The notes below the pieces were generated by a model that was not told the origin of the DNA, did not search any database, and worked only from the letters and a program-made list of their open reading frames with translations. Of a DNA stretch of 64,000 nt, positions 11,124 to 22,167 are shown in pieces; positions within the stretch are counted from its first letter, which is position 1; the number at the start of each line of letters is the position of its first letter. Both the position numbers and the translations under genes were made by a program. Source of the DNA: Coffea arabica (Eukaryota > Streptophyta > Magnoliopsida > Gentianales > Rubiaceae); NCBI RefSeq assembly GCF_036785885.1, contig NC_092323.1, forward strand, positions 13,772,501 to 13,836,500, read 5' to 3'.

Positions 11124-12644
11124 TGTGACAGCCCCACCTCCCCCTAAGGCGAACCAGAGGGTTCGGCGGGCCGCCTGCCCAACTCCCGCCGGGACTCAGT
11201 CGTTCACTACATTCCTCAAACAGATTACCAGATAAAACTCACATATTACAATATTGCAGAAGGTTACTCAAGCCAGTTTCGAGTGTAACCAGGTCAAAAA
11301 TGCAAGAAACTATACCAGAATCACAAAAACAGATTCACAGAATGCATTCCAGCGGAAACATCATAACTCAGGCTCTCCAAGTCCAAATCCAGAAATTCCA
11401 AAACCATCTGAAATCTAAGAAACAGGGATAAATTTCATCAGAAGGCCTCAACAACCAATTCGGAAGCAATTCCAGCCAAAACAACCAATTACAGTCGCAA
11501 ATCCCAATTTCGGGTAAACCAGAACAGCAATAGTAATTTCGACTTTTCTCACTCTACGCTACTCCGATTGACCTAAAATTTTGTAGGCACCTTTAAAATG
11601 TCATTCCATACAACTTTTATGTTTTAAGAAAAGGCCAATTCGGCCTCTATCTAGGATCTAAAATTTCGGACATAATGAAGAACCAAGAACCCTAATTTTC
11701 CAGATTTCTTCCAAAACAGAATTTACTTGCAATCTTCCACTTTTTCCACATTCTAGTTCCAGATTTCTTCCAAAACAGAATTTACTTGCAATCTTCCACT
11801 TTTTCCACATTCTAGAATCATTAAACATCATTTCCAATCATCATACATAACCACATAATCATACTCATATTAAAACAGAAAAATCCCCAAAAATAATAAA
11901 AGTTCATCCATCCAACCACAACTCAAAATATAATCCATCAAACCATCTCTTTAGCCATCACAAGTCTCTAATTTAGCATAATCAAGAACAAAGAAAGGAT
12001 GGCTAGACATGATACCTTCAAATATCAAGAAAGGTGATGACTTAGGGATTTTTCTTCCAAAACAACTCTACCAAGAGCTTCAATCTTCCTTAGCTAGCAA
12101 GTTTTATGGAGTGATTTGCAATTTAATCGGTTGGAACTCAAGATTTGGACAAGAAATTGAAGTGCAAGATGATGGATTTTCTCTCTCTTTTTCTCTCAAA
12201 ATTTCGTCCAAGACAAGCTAAAATGGAGAGAAATTGGGTCCAAATTGGTTTTAGTAAAGTTAGAAAAGTCTTGGTCAAAAGTCAAGGTCCAATGGTTTTG
12301 TGACAAATGGTCCTTTAGGGTTTTATTCTTATCTTTTTGTCTCTCCAATACAAATATCTTAACACTTTGTAAAATAATATCACTTAATACAAAATTCCAA
12401 CAAGTTGTCAAAAATATAATGCATTTACCGCACTAGCGGGTCCCACGTCCAAAATACGCTTTTAATTTCTCAAAAACTAACCGATACTAGAAAAATCATT
12501 TTCAAACTATCTTTGCTCATAAACTTTATCTGGAGAATTTTTCTAATAAAGAAAATGTAGAAAAGGCGGGCAATTAAATAAAATAAATCCTAGAAAATTA
12601 GAAAATTTTCGGGTTCTCACACTCATACTTTTCGAGGCGTCACA
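11124..12644. mobile_element. Solo LTR of a large LTR retrotransposon
   Basis: A 1521-bp segment starting TGTGACAGCCCCACC and ending GAGGCGTCACA, so its ends form short inverted repeats (TGTGAC...GTCACA). It has perfect 5-bp target duplications and no internal coding domain or second LTR. This is the product of recombination between the LTRs of a former element. The start resembles Ty3/gypsy LTRs of dicots, but the lineage cannot be assigned without internal sequence. Confidence 0.85.
11700..11816. repeat. Tandem 59-bp duplication inside the solo LTR
   Basis: Two adjacent, apparently identical units starting ccagatttcttcc at 11700 and 11759, each ending cattctag. Confidence 0.9.
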
Positions 12645-12649
12645 GAAAG
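12645..12649. repeat. Solo-LTR target duplication, right (gaaag)
   Basis: Exact partner of 11119-11123. Confidence 0.85.
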
Positions 12650-13334
12650 ACCTTTCCATTCAAAATATATTTTCACCCAGAATTGCAGGGAAAGAAATTT
12701 ATTATTCTAGGGTTTGGTAAACAAGTTAGAATAGAATATTTACTCAGTTTTCAATACTTGGATGTTAGAATGGAATATATCAAATACAAATTTGACTTAA
12801 CTGTCCTTGATTAGTTTATAAGACGTAATATGTCTTATTACCTTCTGTTTTATTTCTTCTATAGCATTTGTCTATTTACATGAAATCTTAATATTTTTAC
12901 TTCAAAATAAATGTGAATTGATATATGAAATTTTCTTTTGTAATACTTGATTCATTCTAATATATAGATTTTCAAGTTAAAATTTTGCTGTTACTAGTAA
13001 TATAATTAGCAACGTAAAATCAATTTTTCAAACAATAAAGTATCTTAAAACATTTGTTCTTACTGCAAAAGAAAAAAATGTTTTAAATACAAGGAAATTA
13101 AATATTATAAAATATTACATTCAAATATTATTTAAACTTATAAATAATCTAAAATATCATGATTATAAAGATTTATAAAGATATATTTGACATTTACTAT
13201 GTAAGTACTTTAGAATAAAGGTAAAAAAGGGTTTTCCTAATCCCTCGTTTGGTATATAGAAAAGGTTTGAAAAGGAAAGCCCTTTTCTACTTATCCCTAT
13301 CCCTCATGTGGTGGAGGTAACAGAAACCGAGAAG

Positions 13335-13757
13335 GTGCATTATAATTTTTCACAATAATGATGAAGACAATCAATGACTCAGTTAAAATGTAGACAATTA
13401 TTTTTACAATTCTAAACACTTTTCGATTTCTATTAAATTTCTCCATGTTTCTGTGATTTTTTTTCCTTTTCACCGCACAAATAATTAGTCTGCTTTTAAT
13501 AGAAGATTATTTGGAAAATTTTTTGCCAAGAATCAAAATGTTCACGTTTGAATTGCTATTTTTAGGAATTTTTGTAGAAAAATGTAATATAGTGATTTTG
13601 ATATATGTGAGATAAAAATGTGATTGCAAATTATGTTCATGAAAAATGTAAAAAATTTTCTGCAAAAAATCAGAATCTAAACAAGGAATGCGTCCCCTGA
13701 GCAATTATTAAAGCAACTTTTGATAACATTCCAGTAATCCCTAATGGCCCCTTACAA
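13335..13757 (+). pseudogene. Duplicated fragment of a LecRK promoter, leader and start codon
   Basis: This stretch is similar, with changes, to 24248-24300 joined to 25894-26115, the immediate upstream region and first codons of the intact LecRK gene. Shared landmarks are tgtagacaa/cgtagacaa, acaattctaaacac, tctattaaa, agaagattatttgg, ccaagaatca and attaaagcaacttttgat. The homology runs through the equivalent of the start codon (13744) and fades within a few codons. The copy therefore kept a promoter but no receptor. It lacks the AT-rich element that separates the same blocks at 24301-25893, and carries its own small MITE at 13544-13686. Confidence 0.65.
13544..13686. mobile_element. Small MITE, about 145 bp, in the LecRK fragment
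   Basis: Sequence from cgtttgaattgctattttta to aatctaaacaagg with imperfect inverted ends. It is missing from the otherwise similar stretch at 26030-26060, which serves as the empty site. A close relative lies at 32790-32932. Confidence 0.6.
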
Positions 13758-14050
13758 CTACTTACATGCACTCTTTTTCTATACTGTATATGATGGGATA
13801 GGTTTTCTTTTGGTTTAAACAATATATATTACTTAATATTTTATCACAATTACCCTCTAAAGTTAATTTTCAAACTACTTAAGTTCCTTCTTTTTCTCTA
13901 CCATGATTTTAAATATAATAGTTTTCTAAATAAAAAGAGTAGTATTTATTGGTTTTCGAAAAAAAAAAATACATACATACTCTAACATAGTTCTACATAT
14001 AATAACTTATTGTAAAAAAAAATGAATAAATTATTATATATTTTTGGAAT

Positions 14051-14083
14051 AAGCACACTCGTAGAGTGTGCCAAAAGCACTAG
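14051..14083 (+). other. Helitron-type 3' hairpin and CTAG terminus
   Basis: GCACACTC and GAGTGTGC form an 8-bp stem with a 3-base loop, then CAAAAGCA and CTAG followed by T. Confidence 0.5.
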
Positions 14084-14685
14084 TGAAATATTATTCCGGC
14101 GTTGAGGCATTACATTGTATTTCAGGGTGATTTCTCTTTGTGTAATTGTAGCTATTGCTATTTTTTTGGGCTATATAGAATTACTATTACCTATGAAAGA
14201 AATTATGAAATACTGCCGTCCACAATGATCTAGTTTATTGTGATATATATTTCATTTTTTGACTTGTATTGCTATTGAGGTAGACATTTGCGATTTTTCC
14301 AATGTATCCAGAAACTCAGAAGTTTCTTGGCTTTTCGCTCAAGGAGTACTTCTTGCACTTACTTCTTTGATTTCTTGCTAGTAAACTTCGTTGTATATTC
14401 ATGCTATTTTTTTTTGCACTAAATAAAATTCCTATTATCTGTGAAAGAAAAAAGTATGACACATGTATTGCAATACACATCGACACCATCTAATGTGATA
14501 GATATTTCCTTTTTTGATAGCAATTGAGGTAGATGTTTGCTATTTTTCTAATGTGAAGTTTCATAGATTTTATGCTTGATTTTCAAGAATTAATGTCTAA
14601 GATTTTTGTTGTGGTAACTTTAATGTAGTTGACTGGAGTATTTAGAATTGTAGACAGAAGTTGTTTACATTTTGACTGAGTTATT

Positions 14686-14960
14686 GATTGTTTTCATCAT
14701 TATAAAATTGAAATGCACTTCCTCGGTGATTGTTGTCATCATTATTGTGAAAAATTGTTACTGTGGAAAATTGTAATGCACTTTCTCGGTGATTGTCTTC
14801 ATCATTATTGTGAAAAATTGTAATGCACTTCCTCGATGATTGCCTTCATCATTATTGTGAAAAATTATAATGCACTTCATCAATTGTCCATATCATTATT
14901 GTGGAAAATTGTAATGCACTTTCTCGATGATTGTCTTCATCATTATTGTGAAAAATTGTA
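14686..14960. repeat. 47-bp tandem repeat array, block 1
   Basis: About five to six imperfect units of roughly 47 bp built on tgattgtcttcatcattatt, gtgaaaaattgtaatgcact and tcctcga. Units differ by small deletions and base changes. An inverted unit stands alone at 13335-13378. Confidence 0.85.
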
Positions 14961-15329
14961 CTTCCTCTATCCCATTTTGATAGTCATAGTTTTTTTCCAC
15001 ACAGTTTAAGAAAAAATAGTTAACTTTGTTGCAAAAACAAATTTAGGTTGCTATTTTTCTAAAATACCCTTACATTAAAAAGAGTACAAATCTATACTAA
15101 TTATTCATGGAATATGGATGGTTAATTGTGAGAATATGGATGGTTTTTCAAATTTTCACTCATGATTTGTAGACAATGATTACATCGTTTGTTTCCCTAC
15201 TGATATAAATAAACTTGAAATAATAACAAAGTTGGCTTTTTGTATATCAATATGTTTTGAAAAATTTAAATGTGTTAAATGGGATAGGTTAACAATCTAA
15301 TATTAAATAAGATAGTTTATATTAATAAC

Positions 15330-15341
15330 AACCTACATTGA
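15330..15341. repeat. LINE target duplication, left
   Basis: aacctacattga, repeated exactly at 16417-16428. Confidence 0.85.
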
Positions 15342-16416
15342 GGGCAAGGTTGCCGGTAGCGGATGCCCTCTGCCAGCTAGGTTTTCAAATGCCGTCGAAG
15401 TGTCTTTGTTGTCGGAACCCATCTTGCGAATCTATTGAGCATGTGTTTGCAACAGGACAGGTTGCCATGGAAGTCTGGGGATATTTTGGGGGTGTGTGTG
15501 GCGTGGCTGGTACAGCATCCTTACTGCGAGCTCGGATGGCGGCATGGTGGTTTGTGGAGCAGCGATCGGAAAGGAGGCGCTTCTTGTTCAAAATTCTTCC
15601 GAGTCTCATCTGTTGGCATATCTGGAAAGCTAGGAATAGAGCCGTTTTTGAAGATGAACCCCTGCAGTCGGCAGATATTGTTCAGGCCATATTCAAAGAG
15701 GTGAAGTTGCTGGCGGAGATTCAGTTTAAGGGCAAGGTTGGGGTCAATGCGTTTCTTCAGTTGTATGAATGGTCCTCTCACCCAGCGCGCACGTTTGGCT
15801 TCCAATTGATACGTTGGGCAGCTCCAGAGGTCGGGAGGCTAATGTTGAATACGGACGGGTGCTCAAAAGGTAACCCGGGTCTGGGTGGTGGTGGTGGTGT
15901 CCTGCGGGATTCGTCAGGAAGCCCTCTATTTGCTTTCTCGGCCTTTCTGGGGGTTACCTCTAGTTTACGGGCGGAGACTATGGCCCTGTTGATTGGGTTT
16001 CGCGAGTGTGCTCAGAAGGGGTTTGGTACTGTGGGCGTCCAGCTAGACTCCTTGGTCTTGGTGGGGATTCTGCAGAAGCAGTTTCAGTGTCCTTGGCATG
16101 TCCGGCAGGAGGTGGGACAGATTTGGCAGTTGCTGGGTGAATCCCCGCGGATAATTCATTGTTACAGGGAGGCGAACAATGTTGCTGACATTCTATCTAA
16201 TGTGGGAGTAGCTCATCCTGAGCATAAGGTTATGGTTTATGACCACATCCGAATGATTCCACAGATGGCTCGTGGTGCAATCCGGCTAGATAAACTAGGA
16301 GTGCCTTCAATTAGGAAGTTCAGGATGTTATAGGGTTTGGACTTGCGTAATGTCTGCTAGTATTGTAACTTTTGGTTCGAATTAATAATATTGCTGCATT
16401 TATTTAAAAAAAAAAA
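15342..16416 (+). mobile_element. 5'-truncated LINE retrotransposon
   Basis: An insertion of about 1.08 kb with a 12-bp perfect target duplication and a terminal A-run (16406-16416), containing only the end of the reverse-transcriptase polyprotein. The uninterrupted site survives in MITE copy B (acaacccacattgaataag at about 17210-17230). Confidence 0.9.
15344..16333 (+). pseudogene. C-terminal remnant of a plant LINE polyprotein: zinc-binding and RNase H domains
   Basis: An open frame of about 329 codons with no start of its own, because the 5' part was never copied. The first third matches the zinc-binding segment after plant LINE reverse transcriptases (zf-RVT type: CLCCRNPSCESIEHVF, LICWHIWKARNRAVFED). 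The last half is a plant RNase H-like domain (RVT_3 type) with its acidic residues in place: D in NTDGCSKGNPG, E in LRAET, D in QLDSL, and the final D in REANNVAD. The frame has no stop before 16331, so the insertion is fairly young. Endonuclease and reverse transcriptase are missing, so it cannot move by itself. Its codons are GC-richer than the surrounding DNA. Confidence 0.88.
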
Positions 16417-16428
16417 AACCTACATTGA
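16417..16428. repeat. LINE target duplication, right
   Basis: aacctacattga directly after the poly(A) run. Confidence 0.85.
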
Positions 16429-16542
16429 ATAACGGTATTTTAAAGAAATTAAAAAATAACTATATTTTTCAATTGAAAAGTGAGCTACAATTTGAGACAG
16501 ACGAAAAAGGAAAACAAATCTATCAAAGTGGGACGAAAGAAG

Positions 16543-16847
16543 TAATACGATTTCTCGAATGATTGTTTTCATCGTTATTGTGGAAAATTGTAATGCACTT
16601 TCTCGAGAAAATTGTAATGCACTTCTCGATGATTGTCTTCGTCATTATTCTGAAAAATTGTATTGCACTTCCTTGGTGATTGTCTTCATCATTATTGTGA
16701 AAAATTGTAATGCACTTCTTCGGTAACTGTCTTTATCATTATTGTGAAAAATTATAATCCACTTCATCAATTGTCCTCATCATTATTGTCAAAAATTGTA
16801 ATGCACTTCCTCGATGATTGTCTTCATCATTATTGTGAAAAATTGTA
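16543..16847. repeat. 47-bp tandem repeat array, block 2
   Basis: About six imperfect units of the same repeat between Stowaway copies A and B. Confidence 0.85.
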
Positions 16848-17327
16848 CTCCCTCTATTCTATTTTAATAGTTCTAGTTTTTTTTCACACAGTTTAAGAAG
16901 TAGTTAACTTTATTGGAAAAATAAGTTTAAATTGCCATTTTTCTAAAATATCATTACATTAAATAGAGTACAACTTTATATCAATTATTCATGGAATATG
17001 TATGGTTAATTGTGAGAATATGGATGGTTTTCAAATTTTCACTCATGATTTGTAGAAAATGATGACATCGTTTGTTTCCCTACTAATATAAATAAACTTG
17101 AAAGACTAACAAAGTTGGCTTTTCATATATCAATCTGTTTTGAATAATCTAAATGTGTTAAATAGAATAGGTTAACAATCTAATATTAAAAAAGGTAATT
17201 TATACTAATAACAACCCACATTGAATAAGAAAATTAAAAGATAACTATATTTTTCAATTAAAAAATGAACTACAATTTGAAACAGACGAAAAAGGAAAGC
17301 AAAACTATCAAAGTGGGATGAAAGAAG
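16848..17327. mobile_element. Stowaway-like MITE copy B, uninterrupted
   Basis: 480 bp from ctccctctattctattttaa to its inverted partner ctatcaaagtgggatgaaag, with flanking TA. It is the reference copy for placing the insertions in copies A and C. Confidence 0.85.
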
Positions 17328-17696
17328 TAATACGATTTCTCGGTGATTGTCTTCATCGTTATTGTGGAAAATTGTAATCCACTTTCTCAGTGATTGTCTT
17401 CATCATTATTGTGGAAAATTGTAATGCAATTTCTCAGTGATTGTCTTCATCATTATTGTAGAAAATTGTTGTTGTGGAAAATTGTAATGCACTTTCTCGG
17501 TGATTGTCTACATCATTATTGTGGAAAATTGTAATGCATTTTCTCGGGAAAAATTGTAATGCACTTTCTCAGTGATTGTCTTCGTCATTATTGTGGAAAA
17601 TTATAATCCACTTCATCAATTGTCCTCATCATTATTGTCAAAAATTGTAATGCACTTTCTCGATGATTGTCTTCATCATAATTGTGGAAAATTGTA
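17328..17696. repeat. 47-bp tandem repeat array, block 3
   Basis: Seven to eight imperfect units of the 47-bp repeat. Array plus MITE therefore recurs as a higher-order unit of about 0.8 kb. Confidence 0.85.
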
Positions 17697-17745
17697 CTCC
17701 TTCCATTCTATTTTAATAGTTCTAATTTTTTTTCACACAGTTTAA

Positions 17746-17750
17746 GAAAT
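17746..17750. repeat. Target duplication of the gypsy-type element, left (gaaat)
   Basis: Partner at 23689-23693 reads gaaaa, so four of five bases match. Confidence 0.6.
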
Positions 17751-19249
17751 TGATAGGTGCCGAACCTGTACAATAATAATTACCTATTCAAGAGAAACAC
17801 AGATTTTGGATATAGCGGCGAGTAGGGTCGAATCCACAGGGACTGGGGAAAATTCATTTCTTTTGAGTCAATATAACAAAATTGGAGGATTTTTAGTAGG
17901 GTGAAAATGAAAACAAAATAACCGAAATCCAAAAACTAACTTATCAAGTGCAATCTACTAGAAATAGCAATTAATAAAATTCTACCCAAATGATCAACTG
18001 CTCAGGTACGGTCCAATTAAATGATCATCGATGCACAAATATTTCATCCATTCGTCACTAGATTGGTTATAGTTATCAACAAGCTCTGACAACCAATTCC
18101 TCCTTACCTTTTCGACAGTCAAGGTACGACCGTTGACTGCTTCTCTAACCAAATAACAACCCTAGGTACGACCATAGGAATTTAATTATTCAGTTGCATT
18201 AAAACTAGAAGAACCCAACCCTAATCAATAAACGCACTAAGAGGGTTTATTTAAATTAGATCTTGCATTCCCCCAACATAAAGCCAATTATGGTGGTTGT
18301 CACTAGTTATCAACTAAACGAACAATTACGGATTCAATTTAGTTAATGTGACAGTAGGTTATTAAATTAAATTAAATACCCGACCGTTGATATTCAATTA
18401 ATAAAATACCCATGAGCAATTAATCCAGGAAACGCATAAATAGTAATGAATTGAAAGAAATAATGAAAATTCGATTAGATCTCACAGATGTTATGGACCG
18501 CGCCCTCGCGTCGGCTTTTGGGTAGAAGAGAAAACTAGCCGCTTCTCATCATATCACTCTCCCGTGATTTAATTGATATCATCCAATTATTTACCAATAA
18601 TCTGGGAGAGACAGAATAACAACGGACCCGAAGAAAAATTCTAGCTTCACTTTGTTTCGTGTTTGTACCAAAGCAAAAGGTAAAAGCCCCTGTCTCACGA
18701 CAGGCGTCTGAGATAAACGAAACAAAGACGGCAGACTTCAATTCATCTTCCAGGGTTCGCAAACGAAAGCTACTCCCCAATTGTCTAAAGCTAGTGCGAA
18801 AAGTCCCAAGAAAAAGAAGACGTCTGACCCTAAAAAGCAAAAGCTAAAAGCTAATCTATCAATTAAAACATGAATCTGGCTTTCTTTTGATTTTTGGTCT
18901 TTTGTAGCCGCCAGGAGCAATTCACAAAGAGTCCCTGCTAAGCTTTACTTTTTTGGGGTTTTAATCCCATGCGTCTGGTCCACGTGGACCCAACCTCCTA
19001 ATTGCTCATTTTGCGCTGCAACCAATCTCGCGAGTCAAGCTTTTAGGTGTAACTCTTCAGTTTCTGGTATGGGCAAGCCATGAAATAGAGAATCTTTTGG
19101 ATATTTGTGTCGTGAAAACACTTTTTACACCAATCATTTATAATTCATACAAATATGAAATATTAGCAAAATCTCAATACTTAGCACAGTAAGTAACCAA
19201 AATTATGACAAAATAACAGTGTAAAATGTGCCCAATAATTGCTCTATCA
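17751..19249 (-). repeat. Gypsy-type element 3' LTR
   Basis: 1499 bp starting tgataggtgccgaacc and ending gctctatca on the plus strand. Frames of 60-100 codons inside are duplicated in both LTRs and encode no known domain. Confidence 0.9.
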
Positions 19250-19263
19250 AATCCCCCCACACC
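19250..19263 (-). other. Gypsy-type element polypurine tract
   Basis: On the minus strand AGGTGTGGGGGGAT precedes the TGATAGAGC start of the LTR. Confidence 0.75.
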
Positions 19264-19754
19264 TAGACAATGCTTGCCCTCAAGCATTTCGGAGCTCAGA
19301 AGTACAATCAAGAGAGCAAAGGTCATGTAGTAATTTGTACTAACACAAACATCTCAGATCCCTGACAATGTTGCCAAAATTAGAGCACACCAGACAAGTG
19401 GTAATTCAAAGAAAATATATGAATACTAGGAACGCTCAAATCAACATCCCGGAATGGCATTACCATAGGCTTGCACATTTATCACATCTTCACCACTCGC
19501 AAGTGAATTAAATATACAAATCAAAGGGACTTTAATAAGGTTGTAATGGGGTTTAGGTAAAAGGCGGGATAATAAGGTAAAAATAGGGTGCAGTGTGTCA
19601 AGAGAATGTCTAATATCCACCACATCACCACAACGCTTCATCAGAGAAATTTCACGAGCATGGCATTTTCATTTGCCATTTCCATTGTGCAAGTGTCGAA
19701 ACTCTTCCCATTTTCTTTTTTTTTTCTTTTGTTATTTTTTTAACAAGCGGCTCG

Positions 19755-19774
19755 CAAGGCGTGGGCACGCCTTG
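19755..19774. repeat. Palindromic hairpin repeat 1 in the element interior
   Basis: caaggcgtgggcacgccttg forms an 8-bp stem apart from the central bases and is followed by a shared tail ending agtcttctg. Further copies are at 19840-19859 and 20961-20978. Confidence 0.75.
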
Positions 19775-19839
19775 TAGGCCAGAGTCTTCTGCTCACGAGC
19801 TTTTTTTCTTCTTTTTTTTTTAATGGAGCAGATGTCTTG

Positions 19840-19859
19840 CAAGGCGTGGGCACGCCTTG
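19840..19859. repeat. Palindromic hairpin repeat 2
   Basis: Identical 20-bp palindrome core and similar tail (ggagtcttctg) 85 bp from copy 1. Confidence 0.75.
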
Positions 19860-20960
19860 CAGGCTGGAGTCTTCTGCCCACCAGCTCATTGCCGACTTCT
19901 CCCCCTTTCTTTTTTTTTTTTAATTTCAGATGCACAGAGCACCATACAACTTCTATTCCGACAACACTTGTCATCTTAGATTCATTTGCCTTGCACAAAC
20001 AACAGAATTCAGACATCTCTTAACGACACAAGGTTAAACAAGAAAGTCTAAAAAAGTCACGGGTTATCAAACACGGTTAATCAAACAATAGCGAAGGATA
20101 AAAGCTCAAATAGGTTCACTACGGGGAGACAAGATGAAGGCATGGTTTGTAGAAAGTTAAAGAAAGTTAAATCTTAAATGCCCTTATCATTTCAAATGCA
20201 TCCATTTCAACAAAATGTGGTCTCGACATGTACAAAATAGCAAGTTCTAGAATGTCAATACCATGTGTGATACCCACTCAATCAAATAAAAATATAGCAA
20301 ACAGGAATAATGTGCTCATGCATGGCTCAAAACCTCCCAAAAGTTTCAAGAATGGGTCAAGTCCAGTGTATTCAACACTCAACAACACTGCCAAGGGAAA
20401 ACAAAATGCATAGTTAGTATATTTACCCACATATCCATGCACCTTGATTGTGTCATTCATCATAGCAACATGCTCCAACATTAACAAGCATAGAAATAAA
20501 CAAAAAGCCGACTAACTACAATGTTTTCATTTTTTTTCATTTTTCCCATTTTTTTTGTTTTTTGTTTTTGCTTTTTGCTTTTTTTTTTTTAGAGTAACAA
20601 AGCAAAAAGAAATAATGGAAGCCACTCCTCCACACCTAAAACCTATATTGTCCTCAATATAGAAAAGACAAATGAAGTATTAGGAGAAAAGAAGAAAAAC
20701 TTCCCTGACCACCGAGGAAGGAAAACGAGATACTAAGGCGGAGGAGAGTGAGGCGGCTGCGTGCACAAGGTGGTGTGGTGGCGGCGGACGCAAGGTGGAG
20801 TGGCGGCGATGGACGCAACATGAACAGGAAAGAGAAAACTGAAGCTAAAACAAAGTGAAAAGGGATTAGACAAGACAGGATAAAGAAAGAAAAAAAAAGT
20901 AGAAAAGTGGGGTTAGGAAAAAAAAATTTTCTTTTTGACTTTCGTTATTGAAAGGGTTGG

Positions 20961-20978
20961 AAGGCGTGGGCACGCCTT
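20961..20978. repeat. Palindromic hairpin repeat 3
   Basis: aaggcgtgggcacgcctt with tail tagtcttctg. Weaker relatives occur at about 21035 and in both LTRs (about 19067 and 23505). Confidence 0.7.
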
Positions 20979-21211
20979 AGAAGTTATAGTCTTCTGACCG
21001 TCAATTCCAAAACTTCATTCTTTAGGTGTGACGACCTAGCGTGGGCATGTCTAACTGCCAGTTTTCTGCCACAAAATAACAACCCACTAAATGACACTAA
21101 CACTTAACAAAAACTTCAAACATATAAGAAAACTAAAACAAAAGAAGCCTTGGGTTGCTTCCCAAGCAGTGCCTTTCTTTAATGTCTTTGGCTAGATATC
21201 ATCATGTTTAT

Positions 21212-22105
21212 TCACGGAGGATAAAATTGTGTGGCTCGTCTCAATGCTTCATCTTCTATGTATCTCTGATATCTCTCGTAAATAGAGTAATCCTTGAGCA
21301 CATGAGGTATGGTCTTCCCTGGATTAGTAGCTGACCCTAAACAAGTCGATAAGAATATTAGTTCTTCACTTACTCCTCCATCACGAACACTTATTAGTTC
21401 GAAATATTTTTTCATCGTGGCTCTTAACTTATTCCTGTCATGAAATCCAAAATCTTCTGGTATAATAAAATCAATTTCACTAATAGGAATTGAAGAATAA
21501 GAGTTAGGTAAATATTGATTAAGGATTGGAGGAAATGTCACCACATTTGGAGGTTGTTCCCTGAATTCATCCACTTGAACCAGTTGATGTTGGGGTCTCA
21601 ATTCTTGCACTTCAACTTTCTTTTCAACTGCATCTTTAGTTTCTTCGTCTTGAAACTCTTGCAGTACCATATCATTTGTCAGGATAATTGCACTCTCATC
21701 CTCTTCAAGATCGATGTTAGTCTGTGAGAGCAATTCTGACATCGATGATGGATGTTGCTGTTGATATTGATGTTGAAAATCGATTGGCTTTTGTGCATAA
21801 TTAAAATTGGAGTTGTCACACCATCTTTGATCATACCCATTTGAATAAGGGTCATGCCACGTTCGAGATTGGGGTGAAAAACTTTCAAACTTATTGAGAT
21901 AGGCATTCAGGTAATCTTGATATTCAGAGCACATACTGGTTGAATGATCTGTGGCATAACAAATCCCACAAGTTGCAGCAGCCATTTTGTCTATAAGAAA
22001 GCTTAGTGAATCTGAATATTGATCATCAGAACAAACACAAGCCTCATTTCCTTTCGTAGAAATAAAATTCAGTCTATTACCAAAATACGAAATGTCAGCA
22101 ACCAT
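21212..22105 (-). CDS. Short Gag-like protein with one zinc knuckle (297 aa)
   Basis: The only sizeable frame in the element, in element orientation and starting about 60 nt after the primer site. The ATG at 22105 is the first in frame. Near the N-terminus it has a CCHC knuckle, CGICYATDHSTSMC (C-x2-C-x4-H-x4-C), followed by a DPYSNGYDQRW segment like the region after the knuckle in Athila/Tat-type Gag proteins. The N-terminal capsid part of a normal Gag is missing, and the rest is acidic and glutamine-rich without a known domain. It may be a remnant, or a trimmed RNA-binding protein kept by the non-autonomous element. The first reading is more cautious. Confidence 0.6.
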   Translation of the reverse strand: MVADISYFGNRLNFISTKGNEACVCSDDQYSDSLSFLIDKMAAATCGICYATDHSTSMCSEYQDYLNAYLNKFESFSPQSRTWHDPYSNGYDQRWCDNSNFNYAQKPIDFQHQYQQQHPSSMSELLSQTNIDLEEDESAIILTNDMVLQEFQDEETKDAVEKKVEVQELRPQHQLVQVDEFREQPPNVVTFPPILNQYLPNSYSSIPISEIDFIIPEDFGFHDRNKLRATMKKYFELISVRDGGVSEELIFLSTCLGSATNPGKTIPHVLKDYSIYERYQRYIEDEALRRATQFYPP

Positions 22106-22167
22106 AAAAAAAATAAAAAAATAAAAATAAGATAAACTCAAAAAGAAACAAATTAATCAGGCAACAA

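Larger units (their letters stand above)
10882..14083 (+). mobile_element. Candidate non-autonomous Helitron
   Basis: The left end begins TCTATACTATG after an A. The right end has a hairpin (GCACACTC, GTA, GAGTGTGC) followed 9 bases later by CTAG and then T, matching Helitron rules (5' TC, 3' hairpin plus CTRR, insertion between A and T). No Rep/helicase is coded. A related 5' end, TCTATACTGTATATGATGGG, lies inside at 13778, so a smaller 300-bp unit (13778-14083) sharing the same 3' end is equally possible. The body contains a later solo LTR and a fragment resembling the 5' flank of LecRK. Confidence 0.45.
14961..16542. mobile_element. Stowaway-like MITE copy A, interrupted by a LINE
   Basis: Begins cttcctctatcccattttga and ends with its inverted partner ctatcaaagtgggacgaaag, flanked by TA on both sides. 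Without the LINE at 15342-16416 and one target copy it is about 495 bp, like copy B. TA target and CTCCCTC-type ends fit Tc1/mariner-related Stowaway elements. Confidence 0.8.

Noticed and set aside
14686-17696. Regular 47-bp repeats as a possible CRISPR-like array
   Set aside because: The whole period is repeated with no unique spacers, in a plant nuclear setting; it is a minisatellite.
18535-18840. 101-codon frame, also at 22974-23279
   Set aside because: It lies in both LTRs of the gypsy-type element and has no known domain; LTR-internal frames are not expected to code.
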